Source: Anseranas semipalmata
Lineage: Eukaryota > Chordata > Aves > Anseriformes > Anseranatidae
Length of the DNA: 64,000 bases
NCBI GenBank assembly: GCA_013399115.1
Contig: VXAA01000959.1
Span: 697,353-761,352 of the forward strand
Reading direction: 5' to 3'
The position numbers and the translations under genes are program-made. Shown here one piece after another: positions 35,290-47,755 of this stretch (its first letter is position 1; each line of letters begins with the position of its first letter). Below the pieces are notes generated by a model, which did not search any database, was not told the origin of the DNA, and worked only from the letters and a program-made list of their open reading frames with translations.

Positions 35290-38200
35290 CAGGTACCCAT
35301 GTACCCAGAGCAAGGCTGATGAACTTGAAGATCTTTGTTCAAATAAAACAGAAATGTGTATCTCCAAATACACTAGAAAGTGAAGAATGAGTTTTTTTTC
35401 TTCACATTTCACTGACTTTTTTTTTTTTTTTTCCTGGTGGTCAGGCACCACAAAGTCACTCCTGAGATAGTAAATTGTCTTTTAATAGGAAAACTGAGGA
35501 AATAACCTTTAATGGTTCTTTGCAAGATGTTATTTGTACTTCTGCAGTGGCTGACTTTCGCCTCAGTGGTGGCCAACAACCAGGAAAAGAGCAAGACAGT
35601 ACTTGCTAATAGAAAATGTGAGTCTTCTTTACAATGTTAAAATAAGGAGTATGGGATAATTTCCCTCAAAGACAATTGAGGCAAGGTTTTGGCAGGGACT
35701 GTGGTTCTCTGTGATCTCTCACCCATGATTATGGTGACCTGATATTCTGTGTTTTTGTTTTGTTTTTGTTTTGTTTTGTATTTTTTGTTTGTTTGTTTGG
35801 ATCAAGGTTTTGTTTGCAAAATGTTTACAAACATTAGTTTGTAAGGATCAAACGTAGCATTTGATCCTGCTGACATCATCATCTTGGTTGTGGGCCAGAT
35901 AGCTTAAAAAAAAGTGGAACTTTAACTAAAGTTTATTTTTCTTCTGTTAAAATTCAGTTGAAGAGAAAATATATGTGACATTTTTGAAGCTAAAATTTTG
36001 TTTCACTTTTCATTTTTCTCATAGGTGTTGGCTACTCTTCTGTTTTGCATTCTTCTTCAGTACATCTTATCCTTCTTTTATTGCATGAATCTTTGTGTTT
36101 GTATATGGAGCAAAGTTAAGAGAAATACCTGCATTTGCTTTTCAATTTGGATTGTTTTTAAAACTTAAAAGTCATAGTTGTCTGAGTGTGCTGTCTTTTC
36201 AATGGAATAATTTTGAAGTAATAATAATAAAAAAATGACAGGGATCAAGTTGTAATAAAACGTTGTTGTTCTTTCTTACTATTTTGATTGAAACCAGAGA
36301 ATTGAAGTTGCTAACTTATTCAGTTGGAAGACTGAAATTTTCATACTCAGGATATTGTAGATGGAACTACCATAGCTTAAAACTAAATTAACACAATAGA
36401 CAATAAACCTTCTACGCATGATTATTCTGTAAAATAAAAATTCCTTAGTGAAGAATTATGAAGGCGTAATATAAATAGTGAAGGCTTCCTAAGGCGATCC
36501 TCTAAAAATAAAACAATTTAAGACTAACAATTTAATACTAAGAAATAGTGCCATAATATTAATGATTATCATTACAGATCAAGCCTATTAAGTTTTGAAA
36601 ACTAATTTTACTGTAAAGGTATTTTATAGGTGTCTTTGCATTAGCCTGACTTTCACCATTGCGGGAGTTTTTTAAAAACAAACAAAAAAGAACTGAAATA
36701 AATAGGACTAAATTGGGGAAATTCACTTTTGCTAGATTTCTGGCTCATGCGTTATACCAAGAGCAGTTCAAAGCTGTGTAGCAGATGTTGAGATGGTAAG
36801 CAAGGACACCTTAGTAACATGCTTAGGAGCACAGAGCTTGGAACTGCATGCACGACTCCTCTGTCTGCTCGATACCATTAAGGGTTTTTTGGCCTTGCTT
36901 AGACTATGCACCTGGCTAAGGAGTTTGTACTAGTGACAGATAGACTCTACAGAAGATGAACTTCCTCTTTACAAGAGGTACATTCCTCCTTCTGAACTGT
37001 AATTAATGTGAACTATGTTGTTTCTTTTTCATGCAATATCCAAGTCATTTTAAAATACAAACTTGAAATTTGCATTCTTGTCGATGAAACCCCTCAGGCC
37101 TGTGATTGTCCATCTTGGATTTCTGAGTTCCTGCTGTGGAGGAGCTGGAATTGTGGTGTTTTTTTTGTTTGTTTGTTTTTTAAATCTTTGAGTCAGGGGA
37201 TTATTGCACATTGTTGCCTCTGAGAGAGACAGGAGATTCTGCTCTACTGTATTAGGCCTTATACCCGCTGCATGTGCTGGTATGGCAAGGAAAACCTTTT
37301 TCCTATGCTGGCAGGCCTGCGCTTTGGGTTTTTCTGAGCTGAGTACCATACTTTGTTATTTCTTTCACCTGAGCTTCACAATTATTTTTAATCTCAGGAG
37401 CTGAGCTTCCAACAAAACACAGCCAATTCCTGAAGAACAGCCTATAATGCAAATGGACAGTGTAAACGCTTTGTTGGCATTCCTATTTCATAGACCAGCA
37501 CAGTTTGAAGAGCATGCTCTTTGCATGTTGGTGCTAGGTTAAATACTAAGAGGAGCTTCAAAATACTCTTCACTTCCTTTTCATAAGTGTTTCACAGAAG
37601 TTGGCTTTCTCAGTAATAAAGCTAGCAGCATTATCACAGAATATTTGCGGATAGTATTTTTTTATTTTATTTATAGATCTGTGCAAGGCTACTAAAACTG
37701 GTTTAAGTGTTTTGTACACAGGTTTTTGAGGAGAATATGCCCAAGTCTGACAGAGGCTGCAATTCTAGCACTTAACCACATGAATTCAATGTGACACTTA
37801 TGCCCTTGGCAAAATAACAAGTTTTGAGCAAATTTGTCCCAGTGAGAATTTAATGCTATTTTCACTAAGATATGTCCCTGTTTTCAATGTGAATCATACT
37901 TGTTTTGTTATCTTGTAAAGTAACAGTTCTCAATCTTTGCAAATATTTTACTTTTCTAAGCAAACTAGTGAATTAAAAGTAAAAAAAAAAAAAAAAGTTT
38001 GGTGGAAGTTTCCTATTGTTTCTAGAAAGGATTTTTTTTTTTTTTTTGACTAACTTGTACCTGCCAGAGATTTGGCCCAGTGATTTCCTCTGAGGGAAAA
38101 AAAAAATAATGTTGGTTCAAAATTGTCGAAATGTAAAATATTTTGCATTTATCTTGGTGACAATTCACAATTCAGTGTATTTTATAATATTAAGTTAAAT

Positions 38201-38340
38201 GGAATAAACTGTTTTTTGAATCATATTGTCCTGCACTAATATAATGGGATGTCTACTAATCACTTCTAAGTGTCTTATTTGAAGATAAATAACCTTTGTA
38301 CTGAAAACAAAAGTCAAAATGATCTAATTATATGCTGACA
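35290..38340. other. Unique AT-rich DNA
   Basis: It contains TTTTG-type simple repeats around 35750-35800 and several A or T runs. Nothing else is recognised. Confidence 0.6.
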
Positions 38341-38343
38341 TGC

Positions 38344-38685
38344 TTAAAAGCAGTAGTGTATATAAATAGCATTACGATCAGTTTTGATAGGAGGCCCACA
38401 ACGAATATTATTAGCAGACTTTAAATTGAAAGATATGCTCCCCACGAATAATGTGAAGTAGCAGAATAAGATGACGCATCCTAACAAAACAAACATATAT
38501 TTTAATCTTGAATTCCATTTGAGTGCTGTATATCTATCATTTTCATCCATGCAATAAGAATCCTCAAAGACTATCATCTGCCCCATTTTTTTTCCTGCCT
38601 TCTGTTCATGATTCCTGGTATTTCTAGCTCCTTTTGCGATCTTCTTGAATGCCTTCTCATATTTTATAGTGCATTTGCCTCCCAC
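38344..38685 (-). CDS. Candidate ORF with tyrosine motif and membrane segment
   Basis: A 113-codon open frame on the minus strand. The first half is basic and hydrophilic. Around residues 44-55 it reads CMDENDRYTALKW, then about 22 hydrophobic residues follow (YMFVLLGCVILFCYFTLFVG), then a short polar tail with IRCGPPIKT and a stop. An acidic stretch, a YxxL-type tyrosine and then a single membrane span is the arrangement of type II receptors such as C-type-lectin-like NK receptors (hemITAM or ITIM tails). No lectin domain is found downstream and no clear donor follows, so the likeness is only suggestive. The start is uncertain: an internal Met (in CMDEN) would fit such a receptor better than the annotated first Met. 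It may be chance. Confidence 0.2.
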   Translation of the reverse strand: MGGKCTIKYEKAFKKIAKGARNTRNHEQKAGKKMGQMIVFEDSYCMDENDRYTALKWNSRLKYMFVLLGCVILFCYFTLFVGSISFNLKSANNIRCGPPIKTDRNAIYIHYCF

Positions 38686-41600
38686 TTCTTCCCTGCAAGG
38701 TGTTAATCTTTCTCTATGCTTCTATTTCACATAAGACGTTTACATGCTAATTTTCACTTTCCTTGATTTCTTAAAATGCTTTTTTAAACCCCATATCTTC
38801 TTTATGTGAAACTGTTAACATATATACTGTCAAAAATGCCTTGTAGGAAACAAAAAAGATGATAAAACCCTTAAGCGGCCATGTTTATGGAAATAATTTG
38901 AACCACTCTTTTATACTGTTCCTAAATGTATGAGCAGCTGCTGCAGTCTTCTGGGTACCACGGCCAAATCCTCACTACCTACAAGCAATATATTAATTCT
39001 TGAAAGAGTATTCAGGGTGATTCAAATTTAAGGATTACAGAAAAAAAAATGGCTTTTAGTGAGGTGATACAAGTGTTTTCAATCTGCTCACTTTATGCCA
39101 GACTGATTCTTACTGTATGGTGAATTCAGGGTAATCTCCTTGAAACCAATGTGAACAATCTGGATTTATTTATTTACTGGTGTAACTCACACGGTCCAAA
39201 ACAACGGTTAGCAATAGATGCAGAATACATGAGCCAAATCTTACGGGCATTGAATGTAGCTGGACTTGCATCAGGTTTCCATCAAGTGCAGCTACACTTC
39301 TTGTGAAACAATTCTGAAATACAGGTAAGTGTTGATTCACTGTGGACTAGTCATTGAATGTCAAGGTGCAATTTTGGGACACACATAAGAATTCATTGGG
39401 CTTGTAAGCCTCAAGAATCTGAGTGCGTGGAATACCTGGAGATCTGTGTGGGTACATAGACAGAAGGAGGGAAAAGAGAAGGTTGGAGGAATGAGGTTGA
39501 GGAACTGAACCTGTTACTCCAAATCTTCAAAGCAGCTGCTCCCAAACTTTTATGTCATGAATCACTGTCAATCTCGCATATACTTATGGTTGCCTACCAA
39601 AATTATGTTCTTGAACTTTGAATTGAGAATGGTGCAACGGTGATGGGTCAGCATGGTGTGAGCAGAAAAGGCATTGGGAATTTTGTAGTGAGAAGTTAGC
39701 TGGAATATTCTGCATTTTTATGCAGAGTTTGTGGCAAACTCTCCTCCCCTGTGTTAGGCGGTTGTACTGACTTGGGAAATAAACTATTCTTCATTGCATG
39801 GTAAAGGAGTGAGTAAATAGATTTACTTCTTGAATTTTATGTAGGTGAGTTCCTTGGAAATCCTGATTACAAAACGGAGAAGTTTTCTAGAAAGACAATC
39901 AGTTCAGCTTGTGAATGAGATGGCCTAGCCTTGATTTTTCCAGCCTCCACAGGTCTCAGTGATAATTTGTTAGATAGTCTTGTGCCTGAAGTTACTTCCA
40001 GCAAAGTTGTTCATGCTCTGATAACTTGTCAATTAGGCTTAAGCAATTTTACATAAAGTAAGTTTAAAAAATGCACTAAAAAGCTTCCAGGACATGCATT
40101 TTAGGACATCCTTTGTATGTAACGCTTGTATTCTGAGGACTGTTACAAGTCTTGCTTGTTGTCAGTCTATGTAAAAACTTGGTTTATTTAGCTGTGACTC
40201 TGGGCATACTTGCTTGAGTTTTCTACTATTAGACCTGCATCCTACTCATAGGACTACTCCTTCTGTAGTTTCACTGAGCTGAAATAAAATTGGATCAGTT
40301 TAGCTCATGATTTTGAATTCTATTAGATAACAGATTTTTTTTCCATTGTGTTAGAAATGCTAAAAAGGAGAACAGCAGCTTCCTACCAAGTAACTTTCTC
40401 TTGCTTGGATGTCGAAGAGTGTACTGGTTTGATTGAAACTTTATTTTTTTTGACATAATAGCTACATAGAAAATAAAATGTCTGTAAAGTAAAAGCCCAT
40501 AATTTCCTTGCAGTTTAATTGTTACTTACTGTTACTACTTACTGTTACTACTGTTTAGTAGTTACTGAACCACTGAATCTGAACTCAGTTTCCCTATATC
40601 ATTTCAGTTGCAATAAAAATCCTTCTTGGCTGCTGCATCAGAGGGTGAGGGTTTTCTGTGTCCCTCATCTTCTTTAAGTCCCTTGCCTGTCTCGACTGCC
40701 TTTGAGCATCTCACTTGGCACTATTTATGCATGTGTGAGCAACAGATCAAGTCCTTGTTTTTAACCAGCTTGGTGGATGAGGAACAGCTTTGTGACAGTC
40801 TGAGTTTCAAATGGTGGCACTACAAAGGGAATTACTGAGGAGCAGTTCTGATTGTCAGCCCAGACACAGGAAATGGTTCGTTTGAGGGCTGGTTCATGCA
40901 GTCTGTATTCATGTTTCTCTGTGTTGGAATACAACTGTTTTGATTCTGACTGAAAGGGATGATGTTGTTTAGAGCATAATCCTGGCTAAGAAAGCATTAC
41001 GCGATATCATGTTCTTTGCTTTGCTTATTGTGTTGTACTTTTAAAAAACAAAGCAGGATTTTTGCTGAAACTTGTTCTTTACCTTACCTACTACTCTACC
41101 CTCTCTGTGGTAGCTGTTACCTCGGGAAGAAATTCAAGGGTCTGACTGCTCTCCCCCATGTAAAACCCTGCTGTGGTCCCAGGTAACTGTTACACCACCC
41201 ACTCAGCCCAGGGCCCTGCTTGGGGCTGGTGGCTGCAACTGCTGGATTTCCAAGTTGCATGAGATAGCTTCTAAAGATGTCAAAAGCAGTAGCAAGCCAG
41301 AGTGTGTTACTTTTATAAAGTGTGTAAGGCTGACTGAAGTTTGTTCAGTGCAGTTTTTGTTAGCAAAATTAAAAGCCTTCTTTCATCTGGAGCTGGGATG
41401 TAATGCACACAATCGTGTGTATTCCTGCATATTTTGAAGTCTAATGTTAAAGGTATGGATTAACTGTATTGTGATGTTTGTTGTTATTGTACCAGAGAAA
41501 GTATTTTGTTAGAAAGCTTGTATTTACATTTCAAACAAAGGGAGGGAGAATGAAGCATGGGGATGTGTTGGCAGCGATGGTAGTGACAGACCCACTGGAC

Positions 41601-41690
41601 TCTGTGTTCTGGACCTGTCATCTGTTATGGGGTTTTCTTTGAAGACGATGCTAGTACAAGATCAAAATGTGATGCTTTTGTTACCACAAG
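38686..41690. other. Unique DNA
   Basis: A short tandem duplication lies at 40524-40549 (ACTTACTGTTACT twice). A donor-like ACAG|GTAAGTG sits at 39325 without a convincing acceptor or open frame upstream. Confidence 0.55.
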
Positions 41691-41699
41691 CTTTGTTAC

Positions 41700-42010
41700 C
41701 GTTTCTGGTTGTGCTCAGTTGGCCAGCGGTAGCTGTGGGGAGGGCGGCTAGTGGCCTGTGGTGGTGGGCTCTCCCTCGGCCTGCAGCTGCCTGCCTCCCT
41801 CCTGAAGCCAGTCTGAGGCCTAGGAACGATGCGCTGCTTCCTGATTCCTCATGCGCCCTCACCCGCACTAACAAAGAGGGTTTTAGAGGAGTTGGCCGTT
41901 TCTTGGCAGGCCCATGTCCTGAAGGGGGCTCGCTGATGAGTTTTGGGCCCAGCACACTGGCTCCCAAACCTCCGGCACCTCTGGAGCACAGGACTGCCAT
42001 GCCAACCGAA
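41700..42010. other. GC-rich patch
   Basis: About 300 bp is clearly richer in G and C than its surroundings, and frames of 112-144 codons are open on both strands. The peptides are Ala/Pro/Leu-rich and unrecognised. I read this as a composition island rather than a gene. Confidence 0.4.
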
Positions 42011-45000
42011 AGGTGCTCATCCTTCCTTGCAGGTGTGTTTAGTGCCCATCCATATACATAATCTGTTTATATTTGGCGGTGTTTCTGTTTGTGTATGTAT
42101 TTGTGTTCCTCTACAGCCAGCTGCCTGCTTAGAAAATCTAAATATTTTAGATATAAGGCTTTAGAAGGTTCTATGTTGTTGCTTAACAAAAGGAACATGC
42201 TGTATTTTTCTATCTCTTTGGCTAAATGCATACATAACTTTTTCTTATAAAGTAGAATAATAAAGTACAATACTTTCTCTAAAGAGTTAACTAATATCTC
42301 TGAAACACTCTGAGGTTAAGATTGAGAAGTCTTCAATATGTCCCCAATTTTCTGACTCCATTGCTTATTTGTTTAGTCTGATGGGAATAGGCTTTGTCTA
42401 CTGCTCTTGAAGAAGAAAAGATTTTGTGCTCGTGGGAGGTGAAAGCAGTTTTCATTGGCATTTTAGTGAAATATTAAAGGCAAAGCAGATTTGGAGGGAC
42501 ACGCTGCACAGGCTGTCACAGTGATCAGAGAAGCACTGGAGTGAGGAAAGGGACAGCTAAATGTGTAGGTGGAGAATCGGTCCATTTGTGCAAAGGTATG
42601 AGTAACCAAGGTTATGAATTGGTTGCAGATGGGACCTGGCAAGCAAGAAAAGTGGAACAAAATTATATTGACATCCCTGTGTTGTCTAAAGACCACTACA
42701 AGACCATTAGTATTGCTGTGTAGCCAGCAGGGAGGCCCTGTCAGGCTGAGATTTTACTTAGGCAACTGGTATTGATTTTTGGTTTGCCGCCAGGATGTAG
42801 GAAGGAAAAGATTTTTTCCTGTGTCCATTCATGGCTGCAAAGAAGTGTGCTTGTAGCTGGAACGCAGGGTTGAGAGTGGCTGGGTGCTGTCCTAACTCTG
42901 ACTTGACTGGGGGAACAAAATAACTCCTTTGAGCTGCAGCTCTCATGGGGTCACTTGGGGTGTTGTGGGGCTCCTGGCAGGAGCCAGGGACAAAGCTCAC
43001 AGCAGTGTGGGGAGAACCTCTAAGGATTTAAGCCTCCTTTTGTTTCTGGCCAAACTCTGATCCAGATCTTGCCAAGTAAAGCTGTTAGTAGTGCTTCTGT
43101 GCTGTGGCTGCTTGCCTAGTGAAAACTGATTAGGGGCTACAAATGGGCCGTGGAGCAGCTACCCGGCTTGGTAGCAACTCTTGTTCTTGGGTCTCACTGG
43201 AACTGGCAACCTAGGAGGGGAAGAGCTTAGTACTTAGTAACTGCTTGTCCTTTTCCTCCTCCTGCAGCGGATGTGTGCCCTTACTAGGTTCTCTTATGTA
43301 TTTATGATAGCACAATTTAACATGTTTGTAATAGGTTTATTTCTCTGCTTCCTTAGAGGAAGCTTGGCAGAGAGAAATTTCTGGCAAGAGAAAAACTTGT
43401 ATGAAAAAGAGTGATCTACAGTCTGCTTGTAACAGATGTGGAGAGACTGACCTAGTCTTAAATCAAGTAGGATCCTTCCTTTGGACTTAAGCTAGCTCCT
43501 AGTATATTGTTATTAATATACTCCTTTAGCAGAGAAAATAAATCTGATAGAAATACGCTTTTCTTCATTCCATTGTGTGTATAATAAAAACTTAGCTGAT
43601 GGTGCCTTTTCTTTTTAAAATTTGAATACCCACTCACAGAAAGTTGAGAGTGCTGAATTTGTAGAGAACTTGCACTAAAATAACAGTGCTGTTTAACTGT
43701 AATAGATAAGGTAAATATCCTATGCTATTTCATCCCTGTTCATGTGTCCTTACCTGTTTTCATGCTGTGAAGCCTACTGAAATGTCATTCTGCTATTCAT
43801 TTGACAGGAGATTATTACTATGGAGGATAGATCTGAACACTGCTTGTTTCCAAGGGGATAAAATGAAAACATTCTTTTGGGAATTTGGTCCTTTAATTAT
43901 GGGTAATTTTTTTTACAAATTGGTTTTGATCATTGAAACACCAGATTAAATCTCGATGTTGATTGTAGTCAGTTCTCTTATTCATCCAAATTTTGAGTTG
44001 TCTTGTGGTGCAGGCAGTTGTTTGTGCTGTGAAGATTTGTTTGCTGCTTCTTTACTTATGCAATCTCCTCCTTTGGTTTTGGCCACGTATCTGATTGGCA
44101 AAGCAATATAATCAAGAAAAAAAAACACCAACCCAGAATAACAAGATTTTAAGAGTTGTAAATGTTTTTAATTTTGCCTTATTAGTAGTGATTAATTAGA
44201 ACTTTGTGCAGAAATCACATGTATTTAATAGTAAAATGGTGATTAAAGCGTAAAAAGCCACTCGTTAACAAATTCTAAGTGCTGTGTTTTCCCACTCATT
44301 CTAAAGCACAGCAGAAGCTGAGCCCTTTACCTTACTCTTTTTTCCTTGGCTCTCCTTCCAAGACCTACTCAGGTCCTCTCTGACTTGACCCTGAAGTGGA
44401 AGATTATCTGATCCTGTATTAGGTTGAGTCACCAAATATGCTTGCTTGCCTGTGGAGGGTGTTAGTCCCTTAAAGCAGAATGACATGAGCAATTTCAAAT
44501 TACAGCTTATTCACTCAGGTCTGGGGAGCTCCGGAGTATGCAGTATTGTATTTAAGGTTACTGTTCAGTGCTTTGTGACCGTTTTTTTCCCTGATAACCC
44601 AGCCTTTATCTAAGCTCTGTCTAGTTAGGCTACAAAGTAATCAGAAAAAGGCCACTGGTTTTTATTCACTGTAGAGAACCTGATGCAATATAAATAACAG
44701 TTCTGTAATGTTCTGTGTGCAACAGTGGTTTTATAAGATGTAAGCATAAGGTCTATTTTAAGGAATTGAGGTGCTTTATGAAAACCTATTGGAGTAATAT
44801 AAAACACATCAGTGCATTTTGCGAGAAAATGCTAGTACAGGTTTGGATGTCACTTAGATGGTGTGATATTTGTGAGCATGGCTGTTTTTAACCATGCTTT
44901 TGAAAAATATATAGCCCAATGGGACCATTTATTTCTTCTTTTAGTAATGTTTTGGTATAAATAACTTGCAATATTTTTTTTTAAATGGAGAATTCATTTT

Positions 45001-45070
45001 TAAGTTTGAAAACATTTTGCACGCTGAAGAGCTTTCCTTCTGTCCCTTAACACACACATGCATGTAGTCT
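42011..45070. other. Unique DNA
   Basis: No gene or repeat family is recognised. A minus-strand donor-like site (AACAG|GTAAGG, + coordinates near 43750) has only noncoding sequence upstream. Confidence 0.55.
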
Positions 45071-45072
45071 AG

Positions 45073-45518
45073 TTGCCCTTCTGTAGCCTTGCATTTGAAT
45101 TTCAAGCTGAAGACCATAGATCCCTTAAGCTCAGTACAGTCTCTTGCCATTATGCAGACACATCTGCTAAATTTAGAAATATGTGCAATAGTTCCAGGAA
45201 ATGCTACTTAAAAATCCCTACTTTACGACATCAGCTGACAAGTAAGTACCTGTTTGCAAGCCAGTAAGATGGGTGGTGTTTTCAGTCTCTGCTGGTTGAT
45301 AGCAAATGATTACAAATAATCTGTGGGATATCCATTTATTCACAAGGACTTTTTGTCTTGCAGCTGAAGGAAACGTTTCCAATTCAGAAAGCTGTGCATG
45401 TATGGCAATCAATTTTAACTCTCCCTCTCTGCTGATAATGGAAACTTCTGTCTCACCCCCAGTCTGGCTTGTGCAAGCTGCCTCTTCAACACGTTCAGAG
45501 CTTGACATAGTTCTATAA
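45073..45518 (+). CDS. Candidate two-exon small ORF
   Basis: An ATG-started frame from 45073 runs to a strong donor, ACAA|GTAAGT at 45242. A good acceptor, CTTTTTGTCTTGCAG, ends at 45363, leaving a 122-bp intron. The phase fits exactly: one base is left before the intron and two are supplied after it. The second exon stays open for 50 codons (EGNVSNSESCACMAINF and later STRSELDIVL) to a stop at 45516-45518. The spliced product would be 107 residues. The minus strand is also open across exon 2. I recognise no domain or signal peptide. The upstream start is a guess; an acceptor-like TTTGAATTTCAAG near 45104 is an alternative. Confidence 0.22.
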
Positions 45519-46015
45519 GTCACTTTATGATAACAGAAGATATTGTTAGGCTAGTGAACAGAAAGGCATAAATACAGAAGTGTCAAGCTGCCTTCAGTTA
45601 TGCCTATTTATTATCCCATATGAGTGCATACAGTATTTCAGAAAACTCCACAAAGATTTTAATCATTGCATGGGTTGGGAGGGGAAGAAGCTGTCATAGG
45701 GACCACATTAACTAAAGCTCACACACAGTAGGGTGCAGAACACAAATTAAGGAGACCTTTGCTCCAAAACTGCAGTCATTTGCCACACGAGGCAGGTAAA
45801 TCTTTCATAAGCAGGCTTTTAGATTTCTAGGACTCTGTACACCAGCTAATACAGGGTGACATAAACACAGGCAAGTGCATCCACTAGAGGGTATTGGCAC
45901 ACTATATATGGTAGCATATTATAGATAATATCTAATAAGTCTCATTTATTATGCCTTTATATGAGTCCTTTCTGTTGTAAAGCCCATATTCCCCAGAACC
46001 TCTTCCATTTTTCTG
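45519..46015. other. Unique DNA
   Basis: Nothing recognisable is present. An AT-rich stretch at 45902-45960 precedes the candidate regulatory block. Confidence 0.55.
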
Positions 46016-46019
46016 CCAG

Positions 46020-46150
46020 CAAATGCGTTCCTAATATCAGCTCAGTTGCCATTAGGAGAACAAATGAGCGGTAAACCGCTCACCACCAATTATCAAATGG
46101 CTCACGCCCAGAAGGTGATTCAAATACTGATGTGGTCAGATTCCAGAGAA
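46020..46150. promoter_or_regulatory. Candidate regulatory block with nested inverted repeats
   Basis: Complex, non-repetitive sequence contains a perfect 7-bp palindrome arm pair GAGCGGT-AA-ACCGCTC at 46066-46081, a 6-bp pair CCTAAT/ATTAGG at 46030-46035 and 46051-46056, and CCAATTATCAAATGG just after. The CpGs retained inside an AT-rich area suggest constraint. Function is inferred. Confidence 0.25.
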
Positions 46151-46524
46151 ACTGTCTGCCATGTAACATGAGGACTTGCCCCTCCCTCACAGCTTTCAGG
46201 AGGGGATAAGAGGGCTCAAATTCTGCTGCATTTCCAAAAAGCACCTATCCTGGAGGCAGGAGGGAAGGAAGTACAGCAAAAGAGTTCCTCTTTTAAATAA
46301 CATCTTGATAGCCCGTTGCTGTCAAGACTTCTAGAGCAAATCTAGGATGGAACGTTTTAATTTATAGTACAGGGCTGGTTTATTTCAGAGAAGAACTTGC
46401 ATTTGATTTTCAGAGAAATGTCACGTTGTAGCATAATCCTGAGAGTATTGCTTTTGGATTTAAAATGTTGAGAGAGAGAAAGTGTGTGGTGTGTGTAAGA
46501 TTGAAAATATCAAGGGCTTCTTAT

Positions 46525-46578
46525 GGGCTTGATTCAAAGTGCACTGGAGTCAATAGAAAACTCTGGGTGGCTTCAATT
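46525..46578 (+). repeat. Possible ancient sauropsid repeat fragment
   Basis: GGGCTTGATTCAAAGTGCAC followed by TGGAGTCAATAGAAAACTCT resembles an abundant reptilian repeat phrase (approximately 'ggcctgatccaaagcccattgaagtcaatggaaagactcccattgacttc'). The match is recalled, not searched. Confidence 0.35.
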
Positions 46579-46838
46579 TAAAAACAACAACAACAAAAAA
46601 ATACAAAAACCAAAACCAACCTAATGTTGTAGAAAGCACTGAGAAAGTGAAATATTAGCTGCAGTCAGCTGAACTTATTTTCAGTGTTTCAAGTTACTTT
46701 ATTTTTTTAAGCTATTTCTTCCTGAATATCTTTTGTCATTGTTGTTCTTGAAAAATTTAAGGCCTTTGGGGAAAGAGCTGTTGCTTTATTTTTTGTGCAT
46801 AATAAGTGGTGATTCAGCTATGTATGTTTTGCATTAAG

Positions 46839-46883
46839 GTGTGTGTGTGTATGTGTGTATATATATATATATACATACATATA
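46839..46883 (+). repeat. Compound (TG)n(TA)n microsatellite
   Basis: GT repeats followed by AT repeats and then ACAT units, about 45 bp in all. Confidence 0.88.
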
Positions 46884-47078
46884 ACATTAGTGACTGTAAA
46901 TTCCATGTCCTGTGAGAGACCTATTTAAGAGGTACTGCGTGGATACACAAACAGTCCCCGCCTTAACAACATAACATTCAAAAAGAAACATAAAGAAAAG
47001 AGTAAAAGAGGCAAAGTAGCAGAACTTGGGATAGACTCCATGTTGTCTTATTCTAGGCTTGTGACTTAACACTTCATC

Positions 47079-47100
47079 AAAAAAAAAAAAAAAAAAAAAA
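47079..47100 (+). repeat. Poly-A tract (22 A)
   Basis: Twenty-two consecutive A residues in unique DNA. Confidence 0.95.
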
Positions 47101-47499
47101 GAGTGAATTATACTTCTAGGGACTTCTAGAAAAGTTTTGTCTATGCTGTATCTTAGAGAGGAGTGTCTCTAGTTATTGACATGTGCAAATTATCCACTCC
47201 TGGTTCTGAAGCAATCTGTAAAAATAACATTAGAGTTTCTGAACTAACTCTTCTCTAGGCACTGGAAAGAACTAAGAAGTCCTGTGACTCTCATTAATAA
47301 ACAACAATCAGTTAAATCTGACTGTTTTTTCTCCTGCATTAGAAATCTCTACATTCAAGAGAAAAAATGGTGCTTATAGATATTCAAATATAGGTGCATC
47401 AGGTACTGCGCCTAGATAGTGGGGTAAAAGAAATTGCAGTATGTGAATCAGCAGCATGGAAACTGGAATGGTGTGGACAAAATACCTGAAGTGCTCCCT

Positions 47500-47755
47500 G
47501 AAAAGCGCAGAGCCCTGCACTGCGTGCTAAGCTATCTGGGGCCATCGGACCCGGCTGTCCCTATGCCAGCCAGGTCCCGTCTCCAGTGCCAGCCGTGCCG
47601 GTACCAGGCCCGACGGCCGTCCTCTGGCCGCTGCCGAGGGGTCAGCGCGGGACACGGGCCTGCCCCGCTGGTGGCAGCCTACGAGTGCGTGTGAACAAGG
47701 CTCGCCAAAACACGCCGATTCCCAAAGCAGCGCTGCTTATCCCTGGCAGCGAGAA
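47500..47755. promoter_or_regulatory. CpG islet
   Basis: By hand count about 23 CpG dinucleotides occur in roughly 250 bp, against near absence on either side. The plus-strand frame across it (47434-47694) and the minus frame (47642-47872) are Arg/Pro-rich, as expected of GC-rich noncoding DNA. It could be a small promoter, an orphan CpG island or a biased gene-conversion patch. Confidence 0.4.

Noticed and set aside
41627..42061. 144-codon plus frame with a hydrophobic start
   Set aside because: A signal-peptide-like start is tempting, but the antisense strand is also open for 112 codons and the rest is Pro/Ala-rich with no motif.
43755..43815. Minus-strand exon ending at a GTAAGG donor
   Set aside because: All three frames between the best acceptor and the donor contain stops, so there is no coding support.
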